A stretch of 64,000 nucleotides of DNA from Ectocarpus siliculosus (GCA_000310025.1 FN649728.1:3284804-3348803); one strand, 5' to 3'. Shown: positions 9,693 to 20,115, counted from the first letter of the stretch. Numbers and translations: made by a program. Notes: generated from the sequence alone by a model not told the origin.

Positions 9693-11231
9693 ATGGCGGA
9701 GAGAAGCGGCGGAATAGGAAGAGATTCGCAAAGGGAGGAGGGTACAGTTGTGCGCATCAAGATGGAGGAGAGGTCGCGCAACGCAGCAGAGAAGCTACGA
9801 GCTGCCGAGTCGGAGGTGGAGAGGCTGGTGAAGGTGCTCAGAGCTGCGGAGGCTGCCGAGTATGAGAAGGAGAGACTTAGGCGGCAGCAACAACAACAAC
9901 AACAGCAGCAGCGATGGAGTGCTCAATGGCAGCAGCAGCCATCGCAGGTACAGCAGTATTCTCGTGGTGGTTTTGTCAGTCAGCAGAACAAACATTGCGC
10001 TTTCACTCAGAGCCACCAGGCGCGGCAGCACCAGCAGTTGGCGCGGCAGCAACAGCAGCTGCCGCCAACCGGAGTTGGTGGGATATATGACTGCGGGAGC
10101 AACGCCGTGTATTTCCAGCAGGAATCACCCTCTCCGCCTGGTACGGTATACCATTGCACTCGGTGCGGCAGGAACGGCCACCACGGCGAAGAATGCGCCG
10201 CACCCCGCAGGTTCGAGGGTACGTGCGGCGCCTGTGGTCAGTACGGCCATATGTGGCGGAACTGCGCCGTGCATCTTCATGGCAGCAGCGGCGAGGATGA
10301 CGGCCGTATCGTCCGCGGTGGCTGCTGGATGGGCGTCAATGGCGGCGGCAGCTGCATGGACATCGGTGGAAGCTCGGTCGTACAGCAGCAGGTGGTGGTA
10401 GAGAGCGAGTACCGCTCTGATTTTGTCGACCTGGTTCACGTTGGCGGCGAGGTGATGGCAGAGAGCGAGTACCGCTCTGATTTCGTCGACGTGGTTCACG
10501 CTGGCGGCGCTGTGGACGGTGATGATGACGGATGGTTTGGATGGAATGATTCTGTGGACATGGTTCACGCTGGTGGCAGTGTCTGCGATGATGTTTTCCC
10601 CGCCGCTGGGGCGGGAGAAATGGCCGGAGCGCCTGCGTTGGCGACTGGAGTGGCGGCATCGGCAGCAGCTCCAGCGGCGACGGCGGCGATCTCCGGCGGC
10701 AGTGTTTTCCCCGCGGCGGCGGCGGGGGGAACGGCCGGGGTCCCCGCGGTGGCAGCACGAGCGGCGGCATCGGCAGCAGCTCCGGCGGCGATGGCGGCGA
10801 CCTCTGGCGGCAGTGTTCCCCCCGCGACGGCGGCAGGGGGGATGACCCGAGTCCCCGCGGTGGCAGCACGAGCGGCGGCATCGTCGGCAGCTCCAGCGGC
10901 GACGGCGGCGACCTACAGCGGCGGTAGTGTTTCCCTCGCAGCGACGGCGGCGGGGGGAATTGCCGGGGTCCCTGCAGTGGCGGCAGGAGCGGCGGCATCG
11001 GCAGCAGCTCCAGAGGCGACGGTGGCGACCTACGGCGGCGGTAGTGTTACCTTCGCAGCGACGGCGGAGGAAGCGCCCGGAGGACTCGCGGCGACAGCTG
11101 GNNNNNNNNNNNNNNNNNNNNNNNNNNNNNNNNNNNNNNNNNNNNNNNNNNNNNNNNNNNNNNNNNNNNNNNNNNNNNNAGGGGATGGATGTGGCCTGGT
11201 TTGGGGCACTGCTGCGCCCCTTCGACCCTGA
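9693..11231 (+). CDS. Gag-like protein with two CCHC zinc knuckles
   Basis: Only coding part of the gag-only LTR element. Residues 1-70 are charged and probably coiled coil (REEG...ERSRNAAEKLRAAESEVERL). Residues 70-130 are Gln-rich. Two CX2CX4HX4C knuckles follow (CTRCGRNGHHGEEC and CGACGQYGHMWRNC, residues about 153-193), which bind nucleic acid in Gag proteins. Next come two or three copies of SEYRSDFVDxVHxGG, then four Ala/Gly-rich repeats of about 37-39 residues (roughly residues 300-460) with the core VPAVAARAAAS. An assembly gap at 11102-11179 interrupts the frame, so the true C-terminus is unknown. No enzyme domain is present. Confidence 0.75.
   Translation: MAERSGGIGRDSQREEGTVVRIKMEERSRNAAEKLRAAESEVERLVKVLRAAEAAEYEKERLRRQQQQQQQQQRWSAQWQQQPSQVQQYSRGGFVSQQNKHCAFTQSHQARQHQQLARQQQQLPPTGVGGIYDCGSNAVYFQQESPSPPGTVYHCTRCGRNGHHGEECAAPRRFEGTCGACGQYGHMWRNCAVHLHGSSGEDDGRIVRGGCWMGVNGGGSCMDIGGSSVVQQQVVVESEYRSDFVDLVHVGGEVMAESEYRSDFVDVVHAGGAVDGDDDGWFGWNDSVDMVHAGGSVCDDVFPAAGAGEMAGAPALATGVAASAAAPAATAAISGGSVFPAAAAGGTAGVPAVAARAAASAAAPAAMAATSGGSVPPATAAGGMTRVPAVAARAAASSAAPAATAATYSGGSVSLAATAAGGIAGVPAVAAGAAASAAAPEATVATYGGGSVTFAATAEEAPGGLAATAXXXXXXXXXXXXXXXXXXXXXXXXXXXGDGCGLVWGTAAPLRP
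11102..11179. other. assembly gap (78 N)
   Basis: Run of N inside the repeat-rich 3' part of the gag-like frame; its true length is unknown. Confidence 1.
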
Positions 11232-13089
11232 GAAGCTGTGCCGGCTGAAGGCTGGGAGAGTGGGGCTGGTGATGGGGATGGACACCCCGTTCGACCGTGG
11301 AAAGATGTCGCGTGGGCAACGGCCGGGGAGCCCGTGTTCGCGACCGGAGCAACGACAGGAGGATCATGAAGCGGGGAAAGGAGTTCGGAGGATCGGGCGA
11401 GTCCAACAATGACGGCAAGCAGCGCGACTTCTGCTGGGGTCTTAAACTCGCCAAGGCACGTGACGTTTGTTTGCGTATTCTTGTCATTTTTCTGAAATTT
11501 GTTTTGTGCACGATGTTGTTCTTGTGTTTTGATCTTCAGATACAATGCTGCATTTTTCACCGTCTGCAAATCATTTTTCCTATCGTTGGCACATTTGCAG
11601 GTTTGGATTTGTTTTTGTTTTGTTCTGTAGAGATGCCCACCCGCGTTTTACCTTGCAGGGACACTAATTTCCACGGCCAAATGGCAGGGAATTTCCATGG
11701 CTGATTATTGTTGTTTTTCTGGGAGACAAATGGAATGTTGCGGCCGGGGGGCTGTTGTTTGTCAAGACAATATGTCAAATGGCGGTGGTAGTATTATTTC
11801 TGCGTACGGTTTGTTCCACTTTGGTTTTCCTTCTTTGTTGGGATCACATTCTCTCTATGTTTTTCTGATGGTACTGGATATATGTAGTAGGCATTGGCTT
11901 GGCGTTCGACGTGCTGGGTAAAGACGTTGGGGGGCACGCACCGTTTCTCTGTCCCTCCGATGTACCGTACCCGACGAGTCAATCCTTGCGGAATACCAAT
12001 TTCCTTTCCAAGTAGGCCTGTACGGCAGGCTGGTATGTGCTGGACGTGTGACGCCTTTTCTTTGATATGTTTTGTTTTCTTGTTTCGGTTTGGAGTTGAT
12101 GAAGTTGGATGCAGAATTGGCATGCTGGATTTTGCGGAATCACGCCTGATTGTTGCACTGCTGTCGGAAATCATGGGGGGGGGAATGTGATACCATGCTG
12201 TCCGCCGCAGCACAACAAGCAGTGTTTCTGACATCGGGTTTGGTAGTTCATGTTGAGATTTTCCGTGTTTTCCCTGGGGATTTTATATGGAATTGATGTT
12301 GGCTGAGGGTACTTCATGTCTGGATCGTTTTCCGCGTTTTACCTGCGGAGGTGACATGGAATTGAATATTGTATGGGATTTTCGTTGCGTTTATATGAGA
12401 TGTCCCAGCAGGGGGGATGCGGGATTGTTGATTGTCTGTTTTGGATTTGTTGGTTTCTTCATGTTTGTTTCGGACTTGTTTGTTTGGTTTCTTCGTGTTT
12501 GGGATGGGTGTTACAGCAGGGAGGCTGTTGGACTGGTATGTTTGTCAAGGTATTGGGTATTGGAGGAAGGATTTGGCATGTTCTCGTAAGTCATGGTTGA
12601 AGCCTTTGTGCTTCCGAAGGTTATTTGAGCTGGTCAATGAGTTGAAACATGAATGCTTATCTGAGGAATTTGTTCTGAGTAAGTCAGGACGTTGGACACA
12701 TTTTTCCGGAGTTACCCGTCCCCGTTCTGACGTGATTCTGATGTAATGTGTATCTATGCTGGGTATTTTTCCAAGGGTGACTGTTTGTGTTTTGACTTCT
12801 TGAGAATTTGGTAAAGCATTTTTCTCAAGAGGGTGAATTGTTTATTGACAGACCTTTTAGGAGATAGTAATTTGATATCATCAGAAGATTTGAAAGATTT
12901 CGTAAAGCATGTTTTATTGGGAGATCGACAGATTTCGTAGAACATTGTTTTATTGGGAAATTGTTTGAATTGGAATGAATGGTGGATGATTTCCGTGTGG
13001 ATGCGTAGTTTGATTTATCGCCGTTTTACCTGGCAATGATAGTCGTGACGAGGATTTCGTAGATCGTATCTCGTACCGAGCAGGGGGGC

Positions 13090-13276
13090 TGTTTGGGGTG
13101 CTCGGCAGAGTATACTGTCTATGGGGCCTCCGGGGGGTACGCGGATGAAATGTGTTGATGGGCATGCTGCATGGCGATGGTTTTGCCTACCGCATGTCTC
13201 TCACTCTCTAATCAACAAAGGTCTTGAGTCAACCTTCTTTCTCTTTCGGCCTCTGACGGGCTACCGCACCCAAACA
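13090..13276 (+). repeat. 3' LTR of the gag-only element
   Basis: 187 bp, matches the 5' LTR at 9255-9441 by eye and is followed by the target duplication GATGT. Confidence 0.9.
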
Positions 13277-13288
13277 GATGTATGGTGT

Positions 13289-13352
13289 AGTCCATCCTTC
13301 GACCACACACAAAGGAGCGCAGTCCATCCTTCGACCACACATAAAGGAGTTT
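13289..13352. repeat. 32-bp tandem repeat, two copies
   Basis: Units 13289-13320 and 13321-13352 share AGTCCATCCTTCGACCACAC and differ at a few bases. Confidence 0.8.
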
Positions 13353-14131
13353 GTTCGTACTGTACCTGTGGGGATTTTCGAAGTCCTGGGTCAGCCAAGA
13401 GCAGCAGCAAGGAGCAGACGCAGTGCAGTATGCTACTACAGCTTTACAGTCCGTCCTCCTCAAGTCCTATCGGAGATGATTAGTATCGCACAACGGCTGG
13501 ATCCGAAATGCCGGCTAGCTCCGCAATCCAAGAGAGGTAGGTAGCTGAGCTAAAAACGGAATGACTGCATGCATGCGTGCTCCTCTCAGCACATATAGAT
13601 GTGGCTGGCTGGCTCTTTGAAGTGCAGATTCCTGGTTCCGCGGAATTTGTCGGAATTCCCAATTTTTCCGTTGTCACCTGGGTGTATGGGAGTTTTACAT
13701 GCACAGAAATCGATTATCTTAATTGCAAGGGACACGTATCATTTTCAGTGTTCCCCCTTGCGGTTTCGACGGTCAAATACGCGGTTGCCCAGAGATTTTC
13801 GCATCGCTATAAGCTATTAAGCTCCTAATAAAAATGTGTGCAATTAAACCGGAATTTTACGTCATTAATTACATACAGTATCAGCGTCTTTTTTGATCAT
13901 ATAGACACGACGGTGTACGAATACAACATAACAACATTTCAGGAAATGTTGAACACCAGAATGAAACACTTTCTAATACAGCGAAACGTAATCAAAACAA
14001 ACACAATAATACAACAAGATAACACGCAAGCTAATCTAACAAGAAAAACTAATCTAGCAAGAAAAGTCCTTCGTATCTATTCGCTTCCAAATACCCAGTT
14101 CCACTTTATTCCAGTATGAATTCCGCACCGT
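13353..14131. other. no gene recognised
   Basis: AT-richer, short open frames only. I see no conserved motif, repeat or RNA structure. Confidence 0.5.
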
Positions 14132-14201
14132 AGTGTTAAGGAGGACCCGATTCGCAGGGTATCCGTCGATTGACTTTTACCAGAATCGGTACACCTTCGC
14201 A
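14132..14201. repeat. 70-bp direct repeat, outer copy
   Basis: Identical by eye to 14716-14785, 584 bases away. The other copy contains the last seven codons and stop of the reverse-transcriptase-like frame, so this copy is a detached duplicate of that gene's 3' end plus its flank. The 514 bases in between code nothing recognisable. Confidence 0.85.
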
Positions 14202-14715
14202 TATGGCGTCAGCTGGATACTGGTGGGGTGTTGCCCGGCCATTGTTGATTTAGAGCGGAAGAGTTGATGGTTGGTGTTGTTCCGCAGGGGCGGAAACTGA
14301 TTCCTGCCCCGTTGCCATGGTTGTTATTCGGCGGGAAGATTCGCCGTTTGGTATCCCATGGTTGGAGGGGAAAAGGAGTTGGGAAGATTCCTGTGGGGGA
14401 AATGATTGATGAATGGGTCTCTTTTCCCGTCAGGTCAGGGTACATTTCCGAAAACAGGGTACAGTTGCTGTAAAAAGTAGTCACGGCAGGGTACACCCTG
14501 CGCCTTTTCGGACGCACCGGGGTGAAATTGGGCGCTGACCAATGATATGAGTGCATTGACTGCTGTTAATGACTGTGTACCCAGGTGTGTCGCTTTTCGA
14601 CCAGGGTATACCCTGTTGTGTCGTTTTCCCTATAAAGAACCTTGTGACACTTCCATCGACTTACCCGTCCTGGCCACAAGAGGTTCCCAGTTGAGGGTAA
14701 ATTCTGTGGGTGGAG

Positions 14716-14785
14716 AGTGTTAAGGAGGACCCGATTCGCAGGGTATCCGTCGATTGACTTTTACCAGAATCGGTACACCTTCGCA
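14716..14785. repeat. 70-bp direct repeat, inner copy overlapping the RT end
   Basis: Second copy of the repeat at 14132-14201. It spans the 3' end of the minus-strand reverse-transcriptase frame (codons for AKVYRFW and stop). Confidence 0.85.
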
Positions 14786-15567
14786 GTAGGTACGTTGATA
14801 CCCACAATGTTTGCGGTCACTGGCGAGGTACGAAAAAATGTATACATGAAATTGTGTAAAGTATTACGTACAAGTCGACTAGAATAGTAACGTGCAAGCA
14901 TATCAGCCATCAGTCTGGCTGTGGCTGCTTGAAAAAATCGAATATCAGTACATGTAATCGCAAATCGGCATATTTGACAGTGTAACGTCGACATTTTACA
15001 CCTAGTAGATAACACTGTTTCCCAATGCGGAAATGCCCGATATTGCTTCAGCGTAGCCTTATGTTGGCGCTTATTATACATACCAATACAAGTCTTACCA
15101 GGAATATCTTGCCTTATTTGCATATCCAGAAAGTGTGCTGATTCCCCACACTGTTCTAGTGTAATGCGAACAGGATTTTCTATCTCATCACCATCCATAT
15201 CTAGCACCATCGTAGGGTACATACCACCATACTGATTACCCTCCTTATATATAATATCTTCAAATGTTGGTCCAGTCTGGTTACCATATCGCACTGTAAA
15301 AATGTCATCTATATACCGTTTTGTACCAATGCTATACTGCTCAATAAATTCAAATGGATACAACGGTGTAGTCCCAGCTTGTTTAGCAATTAAATACTCC
15401 TCCACCATTTCCTTCAAAAAATCAAATTTATTTATAAAATCTCCACATTCACAGCAAGGCATACATAAACCGGCATACCTCCGGAGCACAGCACAACAAA
15501 CCTCCAGGCTAACAGATCGATCCCTCGAGAAGGAACGGATCTCGGGCGATCTGCCGCAGCTCGGCAC
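14761..15567 (-). pseudogene. reverse transcriptase C-terminal part, possibly Penelope-like
   Basis: The frame contains KRYIDDIFTVRYG, the YxDD catalytic box of reverse transcriptases, then SAHFLDMQI, the FLDM-type motif that in Penelope-like and related RTs introduces the thumb. After it come ARYYSSRLVRNTLHNFMYTF and a stop at 14761. The N-terminal RT fingers are absent. The frame is cut on its 5' side exactly at the Ty3/gypsy insertion (LTR from 15571), and the target duplication ACTCT shows the older gene continued at 29432 and beyond. It does not look like LTR-type RT. A duplicated 70-bp 3' end recalls the partial tandem repeats of Penelope-like elements, but family placement is uncertain. 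Confidence 0.6.
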
Positions 15568-15570
15568 TCT

Positions 15571-15867
15571 TTTAAAGGAGGGGAAGCCGTGGGTGGTAGC
15601 TTGCTCCTAGAGATAGATGAAGGTAGGTTCTGTCGTTGACACGCTTGTCCACGATCACGTAGAGATGAGAAAGTTGCTTGTTATTGCTGAGAGACGATCA
15701 GCAAGGGTCTGAGGTGAAGTGGGGATCCAACTTCACCTCAGGGGGGTACGCAGACTAGACAAAATCCTAAGAGAGTAGGTGTCTGAAGGGTATACCTCCT
15801 GAGACCGACCCACATCCTATCAACAATAAGATGTACCCTATTTAAGCTAGCAGCCACACTCCTTAAC
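15571..15867 (-). repeat. 3' LTR of the Ty3 element
   Basis: About 297 bp. On the plus strand it starts TTTAAAGGAGGGG and ends CTCCTTAAC. A purine-rich stretch (AGGGTGGG on the minus strand) lies next to its inner edge, as a polypurine tract should. The LTR edge is ambiguous by up to 3 bases. Confidence 0.9.
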
Positions 15868-16879
15868 ACTAGCCCACCCTGAATATCATATATGCAGATT
15901 CTATACTCAAATCAATGCTCAACTCCTAAAAGCTATAACGAAGATTTTAGCTGACGATTGATGCTCATGAATCGAAGATATGACTCTTCACAAAACATCC
16001 AAAAAGGAGGGTGAGTTGTAGAAACATCCCGAATCAACCCCCACACCATCATTGAGACGAAAGATGGATGCGAACGGCCACGAGACAACACATCGACATC
16101 TCAATGACAACGCTCCTATCAATGAAGGGATAAGGCCAAGAAAAATATGTAGTGCTGCACAGCACGCTATCCGCAACAGACGACGGCAAGAGAAATAAAG
16201 TCAAAACCTAAACGCCACACACCACTCTTTTACGCGCACCCGCGCGTATAACAATGGGAGGAATGAGGGCGACTACCCGAGAGAGCCCCAAAATACTGCA
16301 ACAAAACTCAAAACCCAAGCAAATTTCCGAACGAATACGGCCTTTGATACTGGACGCGACGTAAAGGGGAAGATATCAACGCAACCAATCTAGGAAAGCG
16401 TCAAAGAAGGGCAGGAGAAATGAATGACAGGCGAACACACTGACAACAATTTCCAGCGTGTCAGAGAACTCAAACCGTATAGAGAGGCGGGCCACGGCAA
16501 GACCTAATGAAAACCAAGAATGTAAAGCATGAATGATCAACGTCTGAGAAGCGATCTGACGAACTTGCCCTGGCTCGCTGGCAAAGCACAACACAGGAAG
16601 GCTCAAATAACACAGAAAAATCGCAGAGATACACACAACAACACAACGACTCAAGGGCTCGACGATGATGAAGGCGTCGCCGGCAGGTAGCGATGACGGA
16701 GACGAAGTGGAACGAAGTGTGGATGACGACGAATGTCCACGGGAGAAGACGACGCCACGGGATGGAAGCCCGAAGTAACAAGCCTAGATGACACTTCGGC
16801 GACACGGTGGAGCTAAAAAAAAAAAAATGAGTTGGCGAAAGGCGAACCAAGGGAAACACGAGAAACTCGGTGTTTGCCT

Positions 16880-17060
16880 GGTCAGAGGCGAACATACCGA
16901 CGAAACTTGGGGAACTCGTTGTTGAAGTGTTCAGAGGCAAACAACACCGACGAAACTTGGGGAACTCTTTTTCCAAGTATTCAGAGGCAAAGAACACCGA
17001 CGAAACTTGGGGAACTCATTTTCCAAGTGTTCAGAGGCAAACCACACGGAGAAAACAAGA
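16880..17060. repeat. 50-bp tandem repeat, about 3.5 copies
   Basis: The core CCGACGAAACTTGGGGAACT recurs at 16897, 16947 and 16997, with a decayed fourth copy at 17047. It lies in the non-coding 3' interior of the Ty3 element, just past the last coding block. The open plus-strand frames here are produced by the repeat. Confidence 0.9.
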
Positions 17061-17068
17061 AGGAAAAG

Positions 17069-18070
17069 CTAGGAAGAGATATTGGGAACAGCCGACGGTA
17101 AGGAGTCAGTAATGGGAGGAGTGCGATCCCGGGCGTCGCCCAAAGGGCGCGAGCGATGTTTTTCTAAACACCACGATCCACAGACGGCGTCCAAGGCGGT
17201 GGAGTAGAGGTGCGCAGGCAGAGGGAGAACGCTGGGGCCCGGGTCATCCAGAAATCGAACGATGTACGAGCCGTCCTGATGAGCACCAATACGTCCGGTC
17301 CACCATAATCCGTCGCGGGCCTTGTACCACAGCCGCGCTCCTACTGGAAGGGGCGAAATGCTGAAGCGACGGAGCCAAGTCACGTGAAGCACAAGGTCAG
17401 CCCCAGGAGGCAAATAGCGTTCGCCACGATTCCGGGCGAGCTCCCGTTGTGCCGCGCGTGTCCGAGCCACTCGATACGTGCGGTTACCCTGCTTGCTTTG
17501 GCAGACCTCTCGAGACCAGTACAAGAGGATGTGTCGACGGAATTGATCGAGGTCGGACTCCCGTTCCCAAGAAGGAGTAGTCAGGCCTAGCCAATGCGTC
17601 TGGTACAGGACAGCGAGAACGCCGCTACGGCCCCGCACCAATTGGTGTCCCGAAATGTAGTCGACCTCGAGGCGCCCGACAGGCACCGACACATCATCTG
17701 CGGTGACGTGAAACGGTGGACATTTATCGCCGAAAGAGTGCAGGACATAACGCGAAAGCTCAGCGGGTAGAGATTGAGGCAGGTCGTCCGTCTCGTATGG
17801 ATTGCGACAGGGCTTGCAACGAAGGACAGATACGCGACATCGAGCAGCTGGGCCGGAAAGATCCGAAGGCAGGTCCAGGTAGAGGAGTTTACGCGCCAAC
17901 GGGCTTCCATCTGGGGTGGCGTTGGCCGAAGCGGGACCCACCGCAAGAACTTTGTAAGGCCCCGTCCAGGAAAGCGCGAATTTGGCCTTGAGCACCTGTT
18001 GATCCGTGTCCTTCCGCACACCCTGTCGAATTGTAGCAGCCGTGTTGTAGACCCAAGCCCACCCCGCCAA
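17069..18070 (-). CDS. Ty3 Pol C-terminus: chromodomain followed by a Tudor-like module
   Basis: Element-coded 333-residue frame at the 3' end of pol. Residues about 15-85 resemble the integrase C-terminal SH3-like part (FALSWTGPYKVLAVG). Residues about 129-186 match a chromodomain: VGRLEVDYISGHQLVRG, then TPSWERESDL, the W-E-x-x-x-x-L signature. Chromodomains steer integration to modified histones in chromoviruses. Residues about 242-290 (VGARLWYKARDGLWWTGRIG, then SYIVRFLDDPG) resemble a Tudor fold, another methyl-mark reader. The tail is Arg/Pro-rich. Tudor assignment is by pattern only. Confidence 0.7.
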   Translation of the reverse strand: MAGWAWVYNTAATIRQGVRKDTDQQVLKAKFALSWTGPYKVLAVGPASANATPDGSPLARKLLYLDLPSDLSGPAARCRVSVLRCKPCRNPYETDDLPQSLPAELSRYVLHSFGDKCPPFHVTADDVSVPVGRLEVDYISGHQLVRGRSGVLAVLYQTHWLGLTTPSWERESDLDQFRRHILLYWSREVCQSKQGNRTYRVARTRAAQRELARNRGERYLPPGADLVLHVTWLRRFSISPLPVGARLWYKARDGLWWTGRIGAHQDGSYIVRFLDDPGPSVLPLPAHLYSTALDAVCGSWCLEKHRSRPLGDARDRTPPITDSLPSAVPNISS

Positions 18071-20115
18071 CAGTAAATTGCGGGAGCTTGTGGATGGCGT
18101 CCCAGCAGGGATGAATTACGGCGTTCGACTCGCGAGATCTTCAGGGCGTTGTACTCACGGACCAGGTCGTAGGCCCGGCGCTGACGATCGACAGCCAAGT
18201 TGCAGTACTCGAGTTGGTCACGGGCTAAGCTTTGATGACCACCTACCGTTGGATGATCGAAGACCGAAAGCGGAAGCCGCGGAATGCGTCCGATATGGAT
18301 CTCGTTCGGCGCCAATCCAGTCGACTGGTTCACGGAATTGTTGTAGGCAAATTCGACGTGCGGGAGATGTACGTCCCAATCGTTTTGCTGTTCGTTGACG
18401 ACTACCGCAAGCATCTGAGCCATCGTGTGATTGACGCGTTCCGTGCCGCCGTTGGTTTGCGGGTGGTAGGAGCTGGTGGTGACTTTCTTGATTTTCATCA
18501 CCTCGTAGATCGCCATGGAGAGCTTCGAGCAGAAATGCAGTCCGTTGTCCGACAATAACGTAGTCGGACATCCCCACTTGGTCATGTACTGGTTGACGAA
18601 GATGTGAGCCGTCCCTTTCGCCGTAAATTCCGCCGCTGTAACCGCGAACATGTCGGCTCTCCGGCTGAAACGGTCTGTGAACAACAAAATGTAGGAGTTG
18701 CCCTTGGCAGTCACGGGCAGGGGTCCGAAGAAGTCGACGCCGACGACCGTACCAGGCCCCTGTGGCAATGGCATAGCGATGACGGGCCACCGAGCGGTTT
18801 GACGCGAAGTCTTGCGAGCTTGACACACCAAACACGCTCGAAGCCACCAACGCACGGAACGATCCAGACCAATCCACCAGTAAAAACGCTCAAGCAGACG
18901 TTGTGTACGATGAACACCGAGATGGAAGGACGCGGCGGTATGGCAGGCATGAAGGACCCACGGACGCATCAGCATGGGCACGTAGACACGGGGCACACCA
19001 GTATCCGGTAGACGAGTGGTCCTGCCGCCAGAGCGCCCGATCGGCGATGGCGCCGGTTTATGTACGAGGAGGGTGACGTTCTCATCGGTCGTGTGCAGCC
19101 TGGTTTTCGCCGCCAACGCAAGGACATCGTCCAACCGAGGGGAGCGGAGCGGGGCACTAAGGGTGAGCAAGTCAGAAGGGGGGGGGGAGGGAGAGCCACG
19201 AGACAGAAAGCGCATAGCCACCACGCATTCGCTCTCCCGCTGTTGTTCCCTAGCCCAGTCCACAGTGCCGAAGCTCTGAACGCAAGCTCGCAAATGTGAG
19301 GGGTCCAAGTCAGTCGGCTCCAACCCAGAGACAAGCGATTCCACGGAAGAGGCTGGAGAACGAGGGGCCTCAACGAGTGGTGAAGTTGCAGACCGCGGTG
19401 TCACCTCAGGAGGAGGCATTGGGCGGGGCGAAGTCCCAGGCGAAACCTGGATAGAGGGGCAAAACCGAGGATGCAGCGCGCGCCGATGCCGGCGAAGGCA
19501 CCTGTGGCGCAGAGGCAGTCGACGAAAACGCCGACGTTGGCGTCGCAGATGACGGCAGGGGACGCGTGCCGGTCCGGATGGTCTTGTTTGTCGAGCGGGA
19601 CCTGCTAGGACGACGGGCAGTGGACGATGCCCGAGGGACGATGGTAGCCCGCGGCTGGCGTCCGAAATAGGTGGGACCGGTGACGGTGCCTCCAGAAGCA
19701 GCGGTGGTCTTGGCCCGAGTTCGTGAAGAAATGAGCGGTCCCCGCTCCGGAAGCGAAGACAGGACGTGCACATATCTATTCGCCAAAGACGCGGCCGGAG
19801 ACATTCCGCGGGACGTAGCCGGAGCCAAACAGGAAACAGGCACCGGAGACGCGAAAACATGTGAGACCACGAAGACTCCCGAAGACCTCCGAGAATCTTG
19901 ATAATCAATCGGTGAGTCCGATCGAACATCCAGCAGGCGCGGGTGATGACGGCGGAAATCCCCAAAATCGGGTGGCTGTAGCGCTGGGGGTGAAAAGACA
20001 CCCGCCGAGCAGGGAGGGCGGAGCCCACCCAAACCGACCTCCGGCGTAGACGACGAGTGATAGTTGAGTCCACAAGCCCGAATGAGGAAGACACCAGCGT
20101 GATCGACACCATCAA
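17587..20115 (-). CDS. Ty3 integrase block
   Basis: In this frame the integrase region is residues about 355-650. An HHCC zinc finger (HACHTAASFHLGVHR ... CLVCQARK) is followed by the rve core: GVDFFGPLP (first Asp), LLSDNGLHF (second Asp) and HPQTNGGTERVNHTM (Glu block). All three acidic catalytic residues are visible. The enzyme inserts the element cDNA. The N-terminal third overlaps the RT/RNase H frame and the stretch after about residue 650 is in a different frame from the chromodomain block, so neither need be translated as drawn. Confidence 0.8.
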   Translation of the reverse strand: MMVSITLVSSSFGLVDSTITRRLRRRSVWVGSALPARRVSFHPQRYSHPILGISAVITRACWMFDRTHRLIIKILGGLRESSWSHMFSRLRCLFPVWLRLRPAECLRPRLWRIDMCTSCLRFRSGDRSFLHELGPRPPLLLEAPSPVPPISDASRGLPSSLGHRPLPVVLAGPARQTRPSGPARVPCRHLRRQRRRFRRLPLRHRCLRRHRRALHPRFCPSIQVSPGTSPRPMPPPEVTPRSATSPLVEAPRSPASSVESLVSGLEPTDLDPSHLRACVQSFGTVDWAREQQRESECVVAMRFLSRGSPSPPPSDLLTLSAPLRSPRLDDVLALAAKTRLHTTDENVTLLVHKPAPSPIGRSGGRTTRLPDTGVPRVYVPMLMRPWVLHACHTAASFHLGVHRTQRLLERFYWWIGLDRSVRWWLRACLVCQARKTSRQTARWPVIAMPLPQGPGTVVGVDFFGPLPVTAKGNSYILLFTDRFSRRADMFAVTAAEFTAKGTAHIFVNQYMTKWGCPTTLLSDNGLHFCSKLSMAIYEVMKIKKVTTSSYHPQTNGGTERVNHTMAQMLAVVVNEQQNDWDVHLPHVEFAYNNSVNQSTGLAPNEIHIGRIPRLPLSVFDHPTVGGHQSLARDQLEYCNLAVDRQRRAYDLVREYNALKISRVERRNSSLLGRHPQAPAIYCWRGGLGSTTRLLQFDRVCGRTRINRCSRPNSRFPGRGLTKFLRWVPLRPTPPQMEARWRVNSSTWTCLRIFPAQLLDVAYLSFVASPVAIHTRRTTCLNLYPLSFRVMSCTLSAINVHRFTSPQMMCRCLSGASRSTTFRDTNWCGAVAAFSLSCTRRIG

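Larger units (their letters stand above)
9255..13276 (+). mobile_element. gag-only (TR-GAG type) LTR retrotransposon, about 4.0 kb
   Basis: Two 187-bp LTRs, identical by eye (9255-9441 and 13090-13276), start TGTTTGGGG and end CCCAAACA. A 5-bp target duplication GATGT lies at 9250-9254 and 13277-13281. A purine-rich tract (CAGGGGGG) precedes the 3' LTR. The only coding capacity is a zinc-knuckle Gag; no protease, reverse transcriptase, RNase H or integrase is seen in about 1.8 kb of 3' interior. It must be mobilised by a partner's enzymes. LTR identity means recent insertion. It looks whole apart from an assembly gap at 11102-11179. Confidence 0.9.

Noticed and set aside
10125-11285. Long minus-strand frame opposite the gag-only element's Gag
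   Set aside because: It is produced by the GC-rich Ala repeats read in antisense. The plus strand carries two exact zinc knuckles, and element polarity is set by the LTR and purine tract.
15461-15520. Similarity of about 30 bases to the fold-back arm near 4885-4920 (ACCGGCATACC ... ACAGCACAAC)
   Set aside because: Too short and gapped to claim common origin by eye.
16470-17112. Open frames on both strands near 16.5-17.1 kb
   Set aside because: They arise from the 50-bp tandem array and the low-complexity 3' interior of the Ty3 element.
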